Positions 1 to 12,097 are shown, counted from the first letter of the stretch. The stretch is DNA of 64,000 nucleotides from Chinchilla lanigera (GCF_000276665.1 NW_004955416.1:3691901-3755900), one strand, 5' to 3'. A program made the numbers and translations. Notes: generated from the letters alone by a model not told the origin.

Positions 1-1596
1 AAAAGAAAGCTGCATTTCAGACAAGTCCATAATATAATCAGAAAGCAGGATCTGACATTCCATATTCTCCATTTGCAAATGCATTCCTTTCTAAAAAGCT
101 GCAATTAATCACAAACTAGTTTTGATGCCGTTTTTGCTTTCCTTAAATATGGAGTGAATTCACCCCATAAACTAATGAACCAAAGTAGAGCCAAATAGAG
201 ACCAGCTGGCTGGATGGCTCAGTAATTTTATCCACATGATTGATTTTATGATCCTTTCACTGAAGTAACCAGTCTTTATTCTTGCAATCAGCACCAATGA
301 CAATTTGAGAGGGGGTGGGGAATTATTAAAATCTGGAGCGAGAAGAGGCACTGTTTGTTTGATGTGGAGCAGTACATTCCTCCACACACTTCTCTAGGAT
401 AATAGGTGCTGAATTTCAGGTCTTTCTGGCTTCCAAAGAAACGCACTGATTAGTTGCCCCAGAAACATAATAAGCAACCAATGTCCAAATAATCGTTATA
501 GATACTCCATTAACAGCATCTAACTGTGTGGCTTTTAACCATACAAATTGTTTTTTGACAGCTTGTAACCTTTTCAAATAGTTTCCTTTGGGCATTACAC
601 CACATTCAGATCTAATTTTAACTTTTGCTTTGTCTATAATTTATGAGATTCATTGAGGATGCATAATATATTTGAAGAGAAAGGATACATTCAAATAAAA
701 GCTAAAAACAAAATCAATTACTGTTTTAATCCATGAAACCCTTGCTTACCAGGAGAAGACTACAATAGCATGAAAAAAAGGAGCAGGGGAAGGATGAAAT
801 TGTGTTAAATCCCCAAAGAAACTGATTTAAAATGAGCAGGTTCAACCTATTTAAACAGGTTTGTAACTAAGCAGAAATGAAGTATATCATTGGTTTATAC
901 AAAAGTTTGTCTTAGGATCCATATATTTCTACAATATATAGATAACAAATTTTGAAATACCTTTAATGAGATTGTCAGTGAGTAGCTAAATTATAGAACA
1001 CTCCTTCAGCAGGGAAAACTCCCAGGTGTGCAATTTCCAGATGTTGGAATCCACTCAAGGAGGAGGGAGAGTATTGTTCCAAAATCTGGTCCAAAAAGTG
1101 TATTCTACTGAAAGATCATAGATCATAAATTGTTGGCCCTAAAAAAAGAACTTTGGAAATCATCTGGTTGGGCTCAAAATGAAGACTAGAGGCTGGCGTT
1201 ATTCTTCACTTCTCTACTCCCCCACTCCCCACACCCAAACAGCAGCAAGTTCAGTCTGCTCCTGCACCAGAGATGTGTCTCTCCCACTCCACATCTCTGG
1301 CTCCTGAGCACGTGTGTTACTGCTAAAGAGCCCTATTCATGAGGGAGCAAGCCGGCGCACGATCTGACTTTGTGCCTTTGTTTTGTATCGCTGAAAACAA
1401 GAAGTTTTACATTTGAAAATGATTGTAAAAGAAACGCAAAGAATGATATTTCATGGCCTGTGAAATTATATGAAATTCAAATTCCAGTGTCCGTCAATAA
1501 TGTTTAGCTGGAATCCAAATATGCTCATTTTTCTATATATTACACATGGTTGCTTTCTCTTTATGATGGCTGAGTTGAATACTTAAGACCAAGACT
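1..1596. other. Unique AT-rich DNA, no gene seen
   Basis: No repeat family or coding region was recognised here. The part from about 1290 to 1560 is less AT-rich. It keeps several CpGs and an E-box-like CACGTG near 1309, and runs into an AT-rich part with homeodomain-like motifs, so it could be a conserved non-coding element. That is inference only. The 71-codon open frame on the minus strand at 172-387 has no recognisable protein features. Confidence 0.5.
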
Positions 1597-1663
1597 GGAT
1601 GGTCCACAAAACCTAAAATATTTACTATCTGGCCCTTTACAGGAAATAGTTGCCAAACTCTGT
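1597..1663 (+). mobile_element. MER5A-like hAT-Charlie fragment
   Basis: The stretch reads as the well-known right part of MER5A: a GGTCCACAAAACCTAAAA-type segment followed by TATTTACTATCTGGCCCTTT and then a GTTGCCAAACTCTG end. Only about 65 bp remains, with no coding capacity. It directly abuts L2-like sequence. MER5A is an old non-autonomous DNA transposon shared by placental mammals. The assignment rests on recognition of the consensus, not on a search. Confidence 0.65.
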
Positions 1664-1664
1664 C

Positions 1665-1778
1665 TCTTCTGTTCCCTATCTCCAAACGTCCAGCCACAGT
1701 CCATTCTTCACATAGCAACCAGTGATCTTTTCTAAAGTAAATTAAATTCTATTGATCCCAGCATAAGCCCCCATGTGA
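1665..1778 (+). mobile_element. L2 LINE, upstream fragment of a split copy
   Basis: This resembles the L2 3' region around the segment with a TCTCCACACAGCAGCCAGAGTGA-like consensus: here TTCTTCACATAGCAACCAG is followed by TGATCTTTTCTAAAGTAAAT. In L2 the next segment (TTAGAATAAAATCCAAACTCC-like) is found about 490 bp downstream at 2262-2290. This piece and 2276-2757 are therefore probably one L2 copy, split by the hAT-like element between them. Confidence 0.55.
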
Positions 1779-2275
1779 TATGCTGTCCAGTACGGCAGCC
1801 ATCAACAATAGGTGTCTATTGGACACTTGAAAATCATCAAAACAAAGAATTGAAGGTTTATTTTCATTTCATTTTTATTCATTAGATTTAAAAACTGATA
1901 TTTCATTTAACTATTGGAGGACATTTGAGTATATATGGAACAATTTAAGTATGTGTATCTACTATTTCAGCTGTACATTGTATGAAACCTTAATGCAGGC
2001 AAGCATTTACAATGAAAATTTGCCATCCCAACTGTGACACACTATAAATGCAAAATATACACTTGATTTAAAAGACTTAATCTAAAAAAAGAATTTAAGA
2101 CATCTCATTAATAATTTTAAGTGATTACATGTTGAAATGACAATTTTATACATTCGTTGAAATAGCATATGTTATTAAGTCTACTTTATCTATTTCTTTT
2201 TACTTTTTTAATGTAGCTGATAGATAACTTAAAATTATATGTGTGGCCTGCATTATAGTTCTATTAGATAAGACT
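1779..2275. mobile_element. hAT-Charlie-like DNA transposon inserted in L2
   Basis: The ends match the common mammalian hAT inverted terminal repeat. The left end reads GCTGTCCAGTACGGCAGCC and the right end reads AGTTCTATTAGATAAG, the reverse complement of a GCTGTCCAATAGAA-like terminus. The right half follows the known consensus: a CATCTCATTAATAATTTTAA block, a GATTACATGTTGAAATGACA block, and TTTTTACTTTTTTAATGTAG before the terminus. No transposase is present, so it is non-autonomous. It splits the flanking L2. Confidence 0.6.
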
Positions 2276-2757
2276 AAATTCAAACTAACTCCTTTCCATG
2301 TCAATAAGGTCTTCCATGGCCCAAGCCCACCTCTTCCATCACACCTCTTACCACTCTCCCCTCATTTCCTCCACACTGGCATTTGCCAGTCTCGGAAAGA
2401 CAGAAACCTAATTTTTGTTAGAATCTTTCTTTGCATCAACTTTACTGTCTCCTTAGCACTGAGGTCCTCCTTCAGGTTCTGTCACCATTCAGTATAGCTA
2501 CGATGCAGCCTGCTCAGGGAGACTTTCCCTAACCCGCCCAGTTACTTTCCGTAACTCCACACAGTTTTCTGCTCCTCATAGCTGTCCTCAGTGTGGGGAA
2601 CCTTCTTCTGTGTTAACTTATAGGTCTATGGGCAGTCCCCATTTCCTGCGTACTCTCAACTGCCATTTCACAAAGAGCAGGACTCCGGTCAGTTTTGTTC
2701 ACTGCCGTATCCCTTCGACTTAAAACAATGCCTACTGCTCAATAAATATTTCAATGA
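2276..2757 (+). mobile_element. L2 LINE 3' end
   Basis: The order of motifs follows the L2 3' end: AAGGTCTTCCATGGCCCAAG, TCAGGGAGACTTTCCCTAAC, TTTGTTCACTGCCGTATCCC, then a CTCAATAAATATTTCAATGA terminus. Length is about 480 bp. The copy is non-coding and old. It is the continuation of the fragment at 1665-1778. Confidence 0.75.
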
Positions 2758-2767
2758 GTGGCTCCTT

Positions 2768-2862
2768 ATTGTGTAGATGGAAAAACTAAGACACAGAGCA
2801 GTTAAAAGACTTACTGACAGAGTTCAAAGTGAGAAATAGGTCTTTCTCTTTCAGGCCAGTGT
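2768..2862 (+). mobile_element. MIR SINE core fragment
   Basis: The sequence has the MIR core order: GATGGAAAAACTAAGACACA, then AGCAGTTAAAAGACTTACTG, then a degraded CACAGCTAGTAAGTGG-like part. It follows the L2 3' terminus directly. About 95 bp survives. Confidence 0.5.
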
Positions 2863-4107
2863 TTTTCAGAAGATACATGGATCAGTTTCTCCTGGTCAGG
2901 ACCACAGAGACCTTCTGCCTGGCTGTGTGAAGCTTTGTCGGGATGCCAGCTTCACAAGAGAAAAGGTCAGATAATTCAAGCATTTAATTTACCCATGGGC
3001 ACCTAGGAACTTCTCAGTAGCTTCATCTGCTCTCTGAAGTCCCTGCCAGACTGTTAGCAGCTTTTGAGATTGTTTCTCAGATGACTTTTTCCTGTAGGCA
3101 TGGGAAATAATCACCAAAATTAAAGAAAGAAATCAATGGCATTTAGCCTCTCTCACTCACCAAAGTGACCATCACAAAACAGAAAGAACTAGGTCACAAG
3201 AATGGAAAAAAAAAAAAAAGACCAATTAAATAGTCTGAAGTACCAGCACTACTGCTCCCAGGGAAGACAGGCAGAAAAATAAACACTAGGGGTCAGGATG
3301 CCCTTCCTCGTTCATTCTTTTCATTTTCCCCTTTAATTAATTAACATTCAAAGTATGCTCCTGTTCCTGAACATTAAGCAACAGCCCAAAGGGTGATATT
3401 TGAAGGAAGCACAGAAAAAGAAATAAACATTTAATTCCTCAGTTAAAGTCTAAAATATCAGTCTTTGTAACACCATATATTTTAGCCTTTAATCCCTTCT
3501 TAAAATCAGATATTTGTAACAGAGATGCTGGCATCTTAATTTAAGTGAAAAAATATTGGGAAAAAACAACTGGGGAATTGGCTGGCATGGAGTTTTGTTC
3601 ACGGGTAGATATACCATGGTGACCATGTTGTATTCCAAAGAAACAAAAATCCCAATAAAAGCCTTTTGTTTAAATTCTCACTCCCAGCTCTAAAAAAAAA
3701 ACTCTTGTATTTCTCTCTGCTCTTCCTTTCTTTATTCTCTCACTCATCATTGAGAAAGGATTTTCTTTCTTTGACCTTCAGATGCCTTTACCGAGTGTCT
3801 TTTGAAATGTACCATGTGAACTGCACTATCAGGGAGGTTCAGCAGCACGAGAAGGCGCTCAGCGTTGTGGGCGAGCACATTAAGTCAGGGCTGTCAGTGA
3901 GCAAGCCGTTGCGGCTAACATGCGGGCTTTATTTCATGTCAGAAAAGAGGGATATATAACTGAACGGATGTGATGAGCAGACTTTAAATGTCAGGTGGAG
4001 GTGTTGGGACTATTCTGTCAGTAATGTGAAACTACTGGAAATTTTATTACATGAATAAAATAATGTCATTCATTGCATAAAATGACATATTTAGTAGAAT
4101 TTTAATG
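2863..4107. other. Unassigned DNA with a GC-richer patch
   Basis: No gene or known repeat was recognised. From about 3780 to 3960 the composition shifts towards GC with several CpGs (CACGAGAAGGCGCTCAGCG, GCCGTTGCGGC), and a 97-codon open frame runs through it from 3666. The protein has no recognisable domain and starts with low-complexity Leu/Ser/Phe, so I do not call it a gene. A conserved non-coding element is possible. Confidence 0.4.
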
Positions 4108-4345
4108 ATTAGCATTTACTGAGCACTGTGTGCTGGATACTGTTTCTAAGCATTTTACATGCTTATATATCATTTAAGCCTCACAATAGCCCTATAAAAT
4201 AGGTAGAGCCTTTATTATTCCTACGTTACAGGTGAGGAAAATGAGATACAGATAGATGAAATAACATGTCCACTCGTCACCCACTTAGTATACAGCTGAG
4301 CCAGGATTTGAACTCATGCAGTCTGCCCCAGAGCTCCCAAGAATC
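4108..4345 (+). mobile_element. MIR SINE, nearly full length
   Basis: The copy follows the MIR consensus closely: AGCATTTACTGAGCACTGTG, CTAAGCATTTTACATGCTTA, TCATTTAAGCCTCACAATAG, CCTATAAAATAGGTAGAG, ACAGGTGAGGAAAATGAGA, CAGCTGAGCCAGGATTTGAA and CAGTCTGCCCCAGAGCTCC. It is an ancient tRNA-derived SINE shared by all mammals, about 240 bp in sense orientation. Confidence 0.88.
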
Positions 4346-4505
4346 ACTGAGCAATAATGGCAGGGTAGCCAAAGGACCTTACACATAGGCAAGGCTGCTG
4401 CTGTCCTATATGGGGTCTCTATGCAAAGTCAGAAAGGAGGCTGCCTCTAAGTGAGCATTGAGGAAGGGCTGATAATTAGATGGCTTGGTATCATTGTGTA
4501 AGTTT

Positions 4506-4724
4506 GCTCTTTGTTTTGTTTTGTTTTGTTTATTGTGGTGCTAGGAGTTGAACTCAGGACATTTGCACTGAGCTACATCCTCAACCCTTCTTTTTTATTT
4601 TTGTTTTGAGAAAGGGTCTTGCTAAGTCACTAAGTTTCCCACGCTGGGTTTGAATTGATGATCCTCCTTCCTCAGCATCCAAGAATGCTGGGATTACCAA
4701 CATAATGCACTGCACCTGGCTTGT
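4506..4724 (-). mobile_element. B1-dID dimeric SINE
   Basis: On the minus strand the order is a B1-like 7SL part (about 4603-4724), an A-rich linker, an ID-like tRNA part (about 4535-4590, complement of a GTAGCTCAGTG A box and a TTCAACTCCTAGCACC B-box region), and a poly-A tail seen as TTTTG repeats at 4513-4535. A 12-bp direct repeat, TTGTGTAAGTTT, flanks it at 4494-4505 and 4725-4736. This order and size (about 215 bp) fit the B1-dID dimer known from several rodent families. A 130-codon minus-strand frame across it is spurious. Confidence 0.8.
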
Positions 4725-4736
4725 TTGTGTAAGTTT

Positions 4737-7639
4737 CAAAAGGTGTCCCTTCCTGTGGGCAGACACAGTCCCGTGCCTGATATACAGCTCTAGAACATCA
4801 AGGCCAGACCGGAGTACTCGTTTGTCCCCATCCCAGAGACTGTTGAATATTTGATTTTCAACTGAATTGCTGAAATAAATGAAACTGTCATGTTCCCAAC
4901 GCTCAGGAAAAATCAGTTTTATACCACAATACCTTGCTTCAAAGATGAATTTCTGTGGAATGAGTATGCGCATGTGTGTGTAGGTGTGTGTGCGTTTGTG
5001 TGTCTGAGTGTCTGTGCATCTCTGGGGGGTGTGGTATACCAGTATACAAATGAAGAAAGAGCTAAAGTTTCACATTCTAGTTGATGCCAGAAAAAGATCA
5101 AAGTAAAACCACAAAGTCTTGGAGTCAAGAACACAAATTCTTAACGAAATCTCACAGGAATTCACAAAAATTTTTATCAAAACGATAGGTCGTCAAAAGT
5201 CATCCAAAATTCTACTGAGGATTCAAATTGATCTTATCTAGATTTTAAGAGGGAGGCAATCCCAGCTGAGATCTCAACCACGTTATGAATAATTTTGTTT
5301 AGGGTAAATAAGAAGAGTGATCCAGAAGAGTTCCATTGTTTAAAAGACATTAGCCCATGTTAGTATTTGAAGATAACACGAATGACTTTACTGAGACACA
5401 TTCGGCTATGTGGAGAAATTCATGTGCTTTTCCAAAACAGTGCACCACACTTCGGTGGCCCAGATGAGCACTGTTCTACCAGATTTGCCAGAGTGGCAGG
5501 CTTGTTCCTTCCCGTGCACTCAATCCAACTTGCCTCTTGTCCCAACCTTAGTGAAAAAAAAAATGCATGGAAATTGCCTGTTCTCAAGGTCAAGGTGTAA
5601 CGTTAGCCTATTGCTTAGTCCTCCCCTAGCCTGCTGCTCCGGCCCAATCATTCTCCAGCCCAATTGCCTAGGACCCCAGGGCTGAGGCTCTCACGGTCTC
5701 CCGCCCTCTGGGACCTCCGGCCTGCTCTCTGCAACACGTAACCTTGTCTGTCCCAAGACACTGTAGGAATCTCTAGGTTCTCCTTGTGCCCTCTCACCTT
5801 CTGCAAATTTCAACCATAATTCTGCTCAGGAAAATGAAAATCTGCTTCCTTTTCATAATTTTTGGTTTTGCCTGGAGTGTTTAAGTCCTAAAACTTTTAG
5901 GACTTTCTGCTTGCTTTAAAATGCTAGAATTTAAGCTGGAATAGTTAGGTAGACTTCACCTGGTTAAGTAAAGTTAGATCATAAACTAGCTAAAATTTAA
6001 AATTAAAATGTGTCCCAAATAACTTGTTCTTACAATATGGAAGTGCTAGATTCCAGAAGTCTTTTAAGGAACCAAAATTCAAGTTGATTAGATTAGTGTA
6101 GTAGTATGCAGACAAAAAAGCTACAAAGATTTAAACAATAGGTTATTAACATTAGGATCTCATGAATGGGCTACAAGGAATTGATGAACTCTGAAGTGAT
6201 ATATTGTAGACAAAGGTGTGTGTGTGTGTTTCTAAGACAAAGGCCTGTAGACTACCTCAAAATTATGAAGGAGTTAGAAATACTAAGGTACACTTTTTGG
6301 TCTATGAACCCTACTACCTACAAATAGTCAGATATGTTCATATACATCTATACCTATATAGGAAATCAAAACTACTTGTCAAGTAGTCATGTTTACTATC
6401 TTTCCTATTATTATTTTAAGTTGTGGTACTAAAAAACACTTGAAAACATAAACACATTCCCAATCTCCATTGCTGATTTTATTGATATGTAACTTTAAAA
6501 AAGTCAAAAAATATTTCATCCTATAAATGCATCTGTAAAAGTCTAATTTCATTATTAGTGAAGCAGCCATAAGAAAAATAGTTAGATATATTCAAACACA
6601 TCATACACAAAGTATTTAAAGTTCAATAAACATTTAAAATAACCAAGCTTTTTGACAATTTTATAGCTTTATGTTATATTCTGTTCATAAACTATAAGTA
6701 GGACATTGTTACAGTGCAGAATTAGCAATGCACAAATACCACCTATAACATGAGCTAATCCTAGCAGGTTTTTAAAATATGCATTTCACATATCTGGATT
6801 TAGACGATAAGATGCAATTATAATTATATAACATGTTTTCTTTACCATGATGTCAGGAAATCCCGATGTTCCTGCAAAAAAAGAATTCATTCTGGTTTAG
6901 ATAATGTCAATATCTTAAGTACACATGGAAGCACTATTTATTCTATTAAATTGAAAAGGTTATTGGTCATGCAAACCCAGTCAAATCTCAACTTTATTTG
7001 ATTTTGCCATCCCCACCGGGATTATCTGAATCACATTCAATGAGAACAAATACAAGCTTTTTGACAGCAAAACTATTCCTCAACCAATACTGCATAATTG
7101 AGTCTTTTTCCACTAAGGTCAACTAGGTTAGGGTATTAATCATCAAATCTAAGAAGTTCTCTTTCTCTCTTTCTGTCCCTCTCTCCCCTCTCTCCCCCTC
7201 TCTTCCCTCTTCCGTACATCTCTTGCCTACACTTGTGTTTATTCAGCTAACAATAAAATGAGAACTTGCTGGGATTAAAAATGCATTGTTTTCACTTGCC
7301 AAAAAGCCACTAATGGGTTCACAAATTGATAAAGAATTATTTAAGATAAAACACATTGTGTTAGTTAATTCCCTACAATTTGATGTAGGAAAATCTACCG
7401 GACAGGTTTCCCAGGGACTGAGCTCCTAACTTAGTCTTCCTGCCCGCAGCCACAGAAGGGACTACGTGAAGTTGACAGGTACATTTGACGGCTCTGTGTG
7501 CCTCTGTGCTAAACACGCACTAGGTCTGGAAAGGTGAAGATGGCTACTGGTACCTTTGCCTTCAGCTAAATCATAATCGCATCGCATCTGACAGAAACGG
7601 ATTAGCAAAGCCAAGTCTAGATACGAGTGTTACACCTCC
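4737..7639. other. Unassigned intergenic DNA
   Basis: There is a GT-rich simple stretch at about 4970-5040, a GC-richer block at 5440-5830 with overlapping 77- and 91-codon frames and no recognised domain, a very AT-rich part at 5850-6990, and a CT-rich tract at about 7155-7215. No family was assigned. The 5440-5830 block could be an old LTR or a regulatory element; nothing in the sequence decides between them. Confidence 0.4.
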
Positions 7640-8005
7640 TGTATTTATTTTCTATTGCTGCTATAACAAATTACCATAAACAATGCATAAAACACTACAA
7701 ATCTGTTATCCCCTGATTCCTTTCTTGAGGCTTTAAGGAAGAGCATTTCCATGTCTTTTCCAGGTACCACAGGCCACCACATTCTCCTGTCTGGGATCCC
7801 CTCCATCTTCAAAGCCAGCACTGACAGAGGAAGTTCGTCTCAGTTCACACACTCTGCCTCCTCTTCTGCCTCTCTTCTCCACCTGTAAGAACCTTGTGAC
7901 TACATTTGGCCTCTCCGGATAGCCCTGAATAATCTCATCAGATTAAATCAGCCTGTTATTTTTTCAAATTTCAGAGTCCTAAACCTTTGGAGGAAAAAGA
8001 ACCTG
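7640..8005 (+). mobile_element. Ancient LTR-like repeat (probable ERVL class)
   Basis: The left end, TGTATTTATTTTCTATTGCT followed by GCTATAACAAATTACCATAA, matches a familiar mammal-wide repeat. So do the internal CCTCCATCTTCAAAGCCAGC, the CTTGTGACTACATTTGGCCT and the CTCTCCGGATAGCCCTGAAT blocks. The expected TACCACA-type right end is missing, so the copy is probably 3'-truncated. I recall this repeat as an LTR of the ERVL group but cannot name the subfamily. No internal retroviral coding sequence accompanies it. Confidence 0.5.
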
Positions 8006-9628
8006 ACAAGTCAGGAGCAGAGTCGGGTATATTTTCATAAAATATAAGGCAGTGTTGAAAAGCCCAAACGAGCAAGTTAACTTATTATAGCCTTCCCTTG
8101 CCCCTAAACAAACACATTGATATTGCAAATTCAAGGGAAATGGGGATTATGGGGTGTGTGATATGGATACAGTGTATGCACATGTGGCCATCACGGGCAG
8201 ACCCAGGCCGGGAGAGGTATTTGGCATCTACTTTCCTCTATACAGGGGCAATCGTTATGAATGTCATTGCAGGTGTGGTCACTATTTATTCAAGTTTGTC
8301 TCTTACCAGTTAGATGCAATCACTTGAGAAGTGAATTTTTGCTCCAGTGACCATCAGAAGTGTATTTACGTTTCTATGAGAACACCTCGTCCAGCAAGAC
8401 AGAGGCTGTGGAAGCAGAAACTCTCCACAGCAAAGGCCTGTTAGGGAAGTAGAACTTTCCCATGAAACATATTCCCATTACATAAGTAATTGCAGATATA
8501 TTCTGCTGAAACAAATTGGCTCCTCAGTATAATAAAATTAAACATTATTTCATAGAAAATCTTTTAAAAATACAGATTTAAAGGAAAAAATGTAACTTTC
8601 ATTAAACATGACCACCAATACTCAAGCATTAACCTCAATAATTTACTACACTAAAAATAAGAAAATCAAAATGCTGAAAGTAGAAAATACAGTCCTGAAT
8701 CTTGGGCCGCATTACCTACCTGCTTCAGTTTTGTTTCCATGAAAGAGGCAGAATTCCCTAAAGCATCATCAGTTTCTAAACTTTACACAAACCTCAAACC
8801 ATCAAAATACTCCAACTTAATTTCTGTGGCCTTTACATTATAAAAAAAAAAGAAGAACCTTTTCTAATCACTAAGGTAAGAACCACTTTGCAGATACATT
8901 CATCTTCTGACAGGAATAGATACAGTTAGTATGTGATGACTGGGGCTTTAATGCACACGGGATGAAACACACGCGCAGAGGCGCAGGCACAATCACCCCC
9001 TTCAGTTCTTACCTTGCAGAACAAAAAGAAACACATGGCCTTTTATAAACTGAGGCTGGAACTGTAAAGCAGAAAGACAGACTCTTTCACATTCAAAATG
9101 CTACATTCTCTGACTAACTGCCTAAATTCCTGCAGAGTTCTAAATGAGATACAGCATCAAAATTTTTTTTCAGTGAATATTTATCTTCTATATATCTACA
9201 TAGACTTTCATCTACATATATTTCCATTAAGGTAATTTTCTGGGCATATGTGTATATGTTGTGTTCAGCAATAATGAAATTTGCATTATGTTGTTGGAAA
9301 TACCACTGTCCAGAAAACTTAAAAAACCACGACTATAACTGCATTCCAGAGAGTCCTTAATGTGTATACAACATAAATACTGAGCTTTTCCATTATTGAG
9401 AAGGCACTGAAGTCTGATAGATTGTAGCACCGTTGATTTTGCCATTCTTGCAAACCTATTGGTTTATTTATTTGACTGCAAGATTAGCTGTGTCACTGAC
9501 GATTTGACCACCTCAGAAAAGTACTGATTGTTCCTTTGTGGCTGCAGTTTCATTAGAAAATGTTGGGAATCTTGCTCACCAACAAAGAAACGTGCTCCCT
9601 GAAGAATTCGAGTGTCCTCCTGTTCTAT
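8006..9628. other. Unassigned intergenic DNA
   Basis: No repeat family or gene was recognised. A patch at about 8080-8310 is GC-richer and open for 71 codons on the plus strand, but its translation has no recognised features. The stretch 8320-8990 is AT-rich. Confidence 0.4.
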
Positions 9629-9645
9629 TCAGTCTGTGTTCTTTT

Positions 9646-9667
9646 ATTTTGGTATTGGGAATCAAAC
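9646..9667 (-). mobile_element. Ultra-short ID SINE 3' end insertion
   Basis: Twenty-two bases matching the complement of an ID-type 3' end (GGTATTGGGAATCAAAC, as in other ID copies in this window) lie between two near-perfect 17-bp direct repeats. The repeats are TCAGTCTGTGTTCTTTT at 9629-9645 and TCAGCCTGTGTTCTTTT at 9668-9684. This is the signature of an L1-mediated insertion that kept only the SINE's last bases. Confidence 0.7.
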
Positions 9668-9684
9668 TCAGCCTGTGTTCTTTT

Positions 9685-11605
9685 TGACAGTGTGTAATTC
9701 TTTGTAAGTTTGATAAGAATTAATCATGAGGTAACTCTATTCTTTATCCATGTTGTTCTCCTAATGGAAAAATATCACTTGCAGCCATAAAACATGAACT
9801 CATGAGTTGCTGTTTGGGTAACCAGGATAACTCTTTCTTGGCCAAACACATTCTCTCATGTAAATTCTCTTTACAGACCAGTAGTATTTTTAACAAACCT
9901 ACCCATGACGAAGTGTAGATGGGACCCTACAACAGAGTGATGCCACTTAGCTTGCAAAAGAATTCATATCAAAAAACATTTTGATTAAGCTCAGTGAAAG
10001 TTATCTTTAGGTTACCTTGTTGGAGACTGTGGAAGGTAGAATTGCTCTGAGCAATGGAAGTATTTCTTTTCCCACTCAGAGCCCCATAGCGATGCATTTG
10101 GGGCTGGTTGGCAGGCCTGAAGCAGAGGAATGATGCAGTATTTCCCCAGCACACACTGGGAAGAACACCTCAGACAGCACTGTGAGCACCACAGAAACGA
10201 CATGTGAGCAATCTTTGCCTTCGGAACAGAACACCATCCATCCCAAGGAATGTTCCCATTCATACGACCTCATGGAATGCAGATGAACCTTAAATCAGAA
10301 TCAGTTTATTACATGACTCACAAGTCATAGTTCAATATCTACCCTGCCTTCTTCCCTAGAACATGATTTTAAATAAGAAATTCTGTTTGGATTTTACTAT
10401 TCCTTCAAGTGAACTTTTACCTAATGAAATTTAAACAGTTAAAAGCAAACAGACCCACAGTCATTAGTCCCCATCCTTCTTGCAGAATTTTGTGTTATGG
10501 GTATGTTTATTTTTCCAAAATCAATGGAATAGACCCATACCATCTCTTTGCCTTATATAAATAAAATCCTGATCTTAGAATATAGGACCACTGGAAAGTA
10601 TCACATCAACTAAACTAAATTATTCACGACCAGTAAACTAATTAGAGGAATTTTTTTCTTAGAACTACGTGTAATATGTACATGACTGACTAACTTAACT
10701 GATTAAAAAAAACCCTAGTCATGACTAAGTAGAGGAAAAAGGAAGTTTTATTATAAATAAAGTATACTTGATTCAAAAATTTACAGAATTTAGAGTCATT
10801 GATTTAAGGATTTTCACAGAATCTATTTTACTTCTGAATGTCTGAAATACTAGTCAGTAATTTCATCTTGTGAAAATCTACTCATTCATTTGTAATTCAC
10901 AGAACACTTTTGTTCTTCCTTTCCACACACTGAACCAAATATAATTCCTGCCCTTTCCAGCATCTCAAAGAAAATAAATAAATACCTCATATGCAAACCT
11001 ATTTAATTGCAGCTAAAAAAAGAATGTGGGGAGAAATAAGGCATATATGCATAATGGAAAAAAAACATTATAAATCTAAAATAAATTACCAATACTGAAA
11101 TGGTTGTCCTTTCACTACATTGAGGGCGTATCAAAGTATATGGTATGACTGAAAAGGAAGTAAAATCTTCTGATATAAAGTGCATACATTTCTAAACATA
11201 TTCCCAGGGAAGTTAATGAAAACTTAGGCTTAATTTTTCTTACAATGTCTTCTGACCCAAGGCTCTTTGCAACAGGAGTCTGCCATAGTTTCTAATTGAA
11301 AAGCCAAAAGTTTTCTTTATTTTAGTTCTCCTCTAACCACAGAACATAGAAAGCATTGACCAAGTTGCCCTAGTGTCTATTCACCTAAAGAAAATTACAC
11401 TCAAACAAAGCCAAGCAAATCACAAAAAATTGTACTGATTTCCTGCCGGTGAGCCTTCAGTGTTACAAAGGACACCTAAGTGAGTTTCCAGGCGACTTTC
11501 TCTTTCTGCCTCTCTACATCAGCAAAGTCCTTCTAGACGTAGGTGAAAACAGCCTTGTCACCCCTCTAACAGACTCCTTTTAAGGGACCATTAAGCCAGA
11601 GTGCA
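9685..11605. other. Unassigned intergenic DNA
   Basis: Mostly AT-rich, with a GC-richer patch at 10010-10270 that carries three overlapping short minus-strand frames. About 10885-10975 vaguely resembles an antisense L2 3' end (CTACTCATTCATTTG, ATATAATTCCTGCCC), which is too weak to call. Confidence 0.35.
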
Positions 11606-11775
11606 GTCTCTTCCAGGGGTTCCCCAAACCTGGCTGCAATATAGGATCATTGGAGACATTTAAAATATTGGATGCCCTTGTCATGCTCCCTAGCAGTTCT
11701 TATATAGTATAATGGGATTGAAAGACAGCATCTTTTAAATTTTCCCAAGTGATTCTGGTCAACCAAGCTGGGAAA
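11606..11775. mobile_element. MER-type hAT non-autonomous element
   Basis: The left part, GGGGTTCCCCAAACCTGGCT followed by ATCATTGGAGACATTTAAAA and TATTGGATGCCC, and the right part, TTTCCCAAGTGATTCTGGTC and AACCAAGCTGGG, form the inverted ends of the common TTCTCAACCTTGGCTGCA-type palindromic hAT element of mammals. About 170 bp remains, with no coding content. Confidence 0.55.
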
Positions 11776-12097
11776 GTATCAACAGTATTAATAAGTTCTG
11801 TTCTACTTAATGACAAGCTAGCTAAATTCGGATTGGTATTAATTGATTATGTCTACTCCTGCAGGCTCTCTTGTTGAAAGTCTCCAATTTATAAGATTCC
11901 AATATGTATTATCTACTTATTGTCTTGCCTTCCTTTTCAGAAAGTGGTGTGATGTGGGAAAAGAAAAAAAATCAAGTATTCCATTAGTATTCTCTAGATT
12001 TTATGATAATACCTAGTTATCTTTTCCAAAGAGACATTCTGAACTCTTAAATTGTATCACTCTTAAAAAGCAACTTCATTAAAATGAATAGCAGGGA

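Noticed and set aside
3666..3959. 97-codon frame with a GC-richer end
   Set aside because: The N-terminus is low complexity and the C-terminus has no domain. There is no support from splice structure or homology.
4581..4973. Longest open frame of the window (130 codons, minus strand)
   Set aside because: It runs through a B1-dID SINE and unrelated flanking DNA. The translation has no domain, and its first half is simply the SINE read through.
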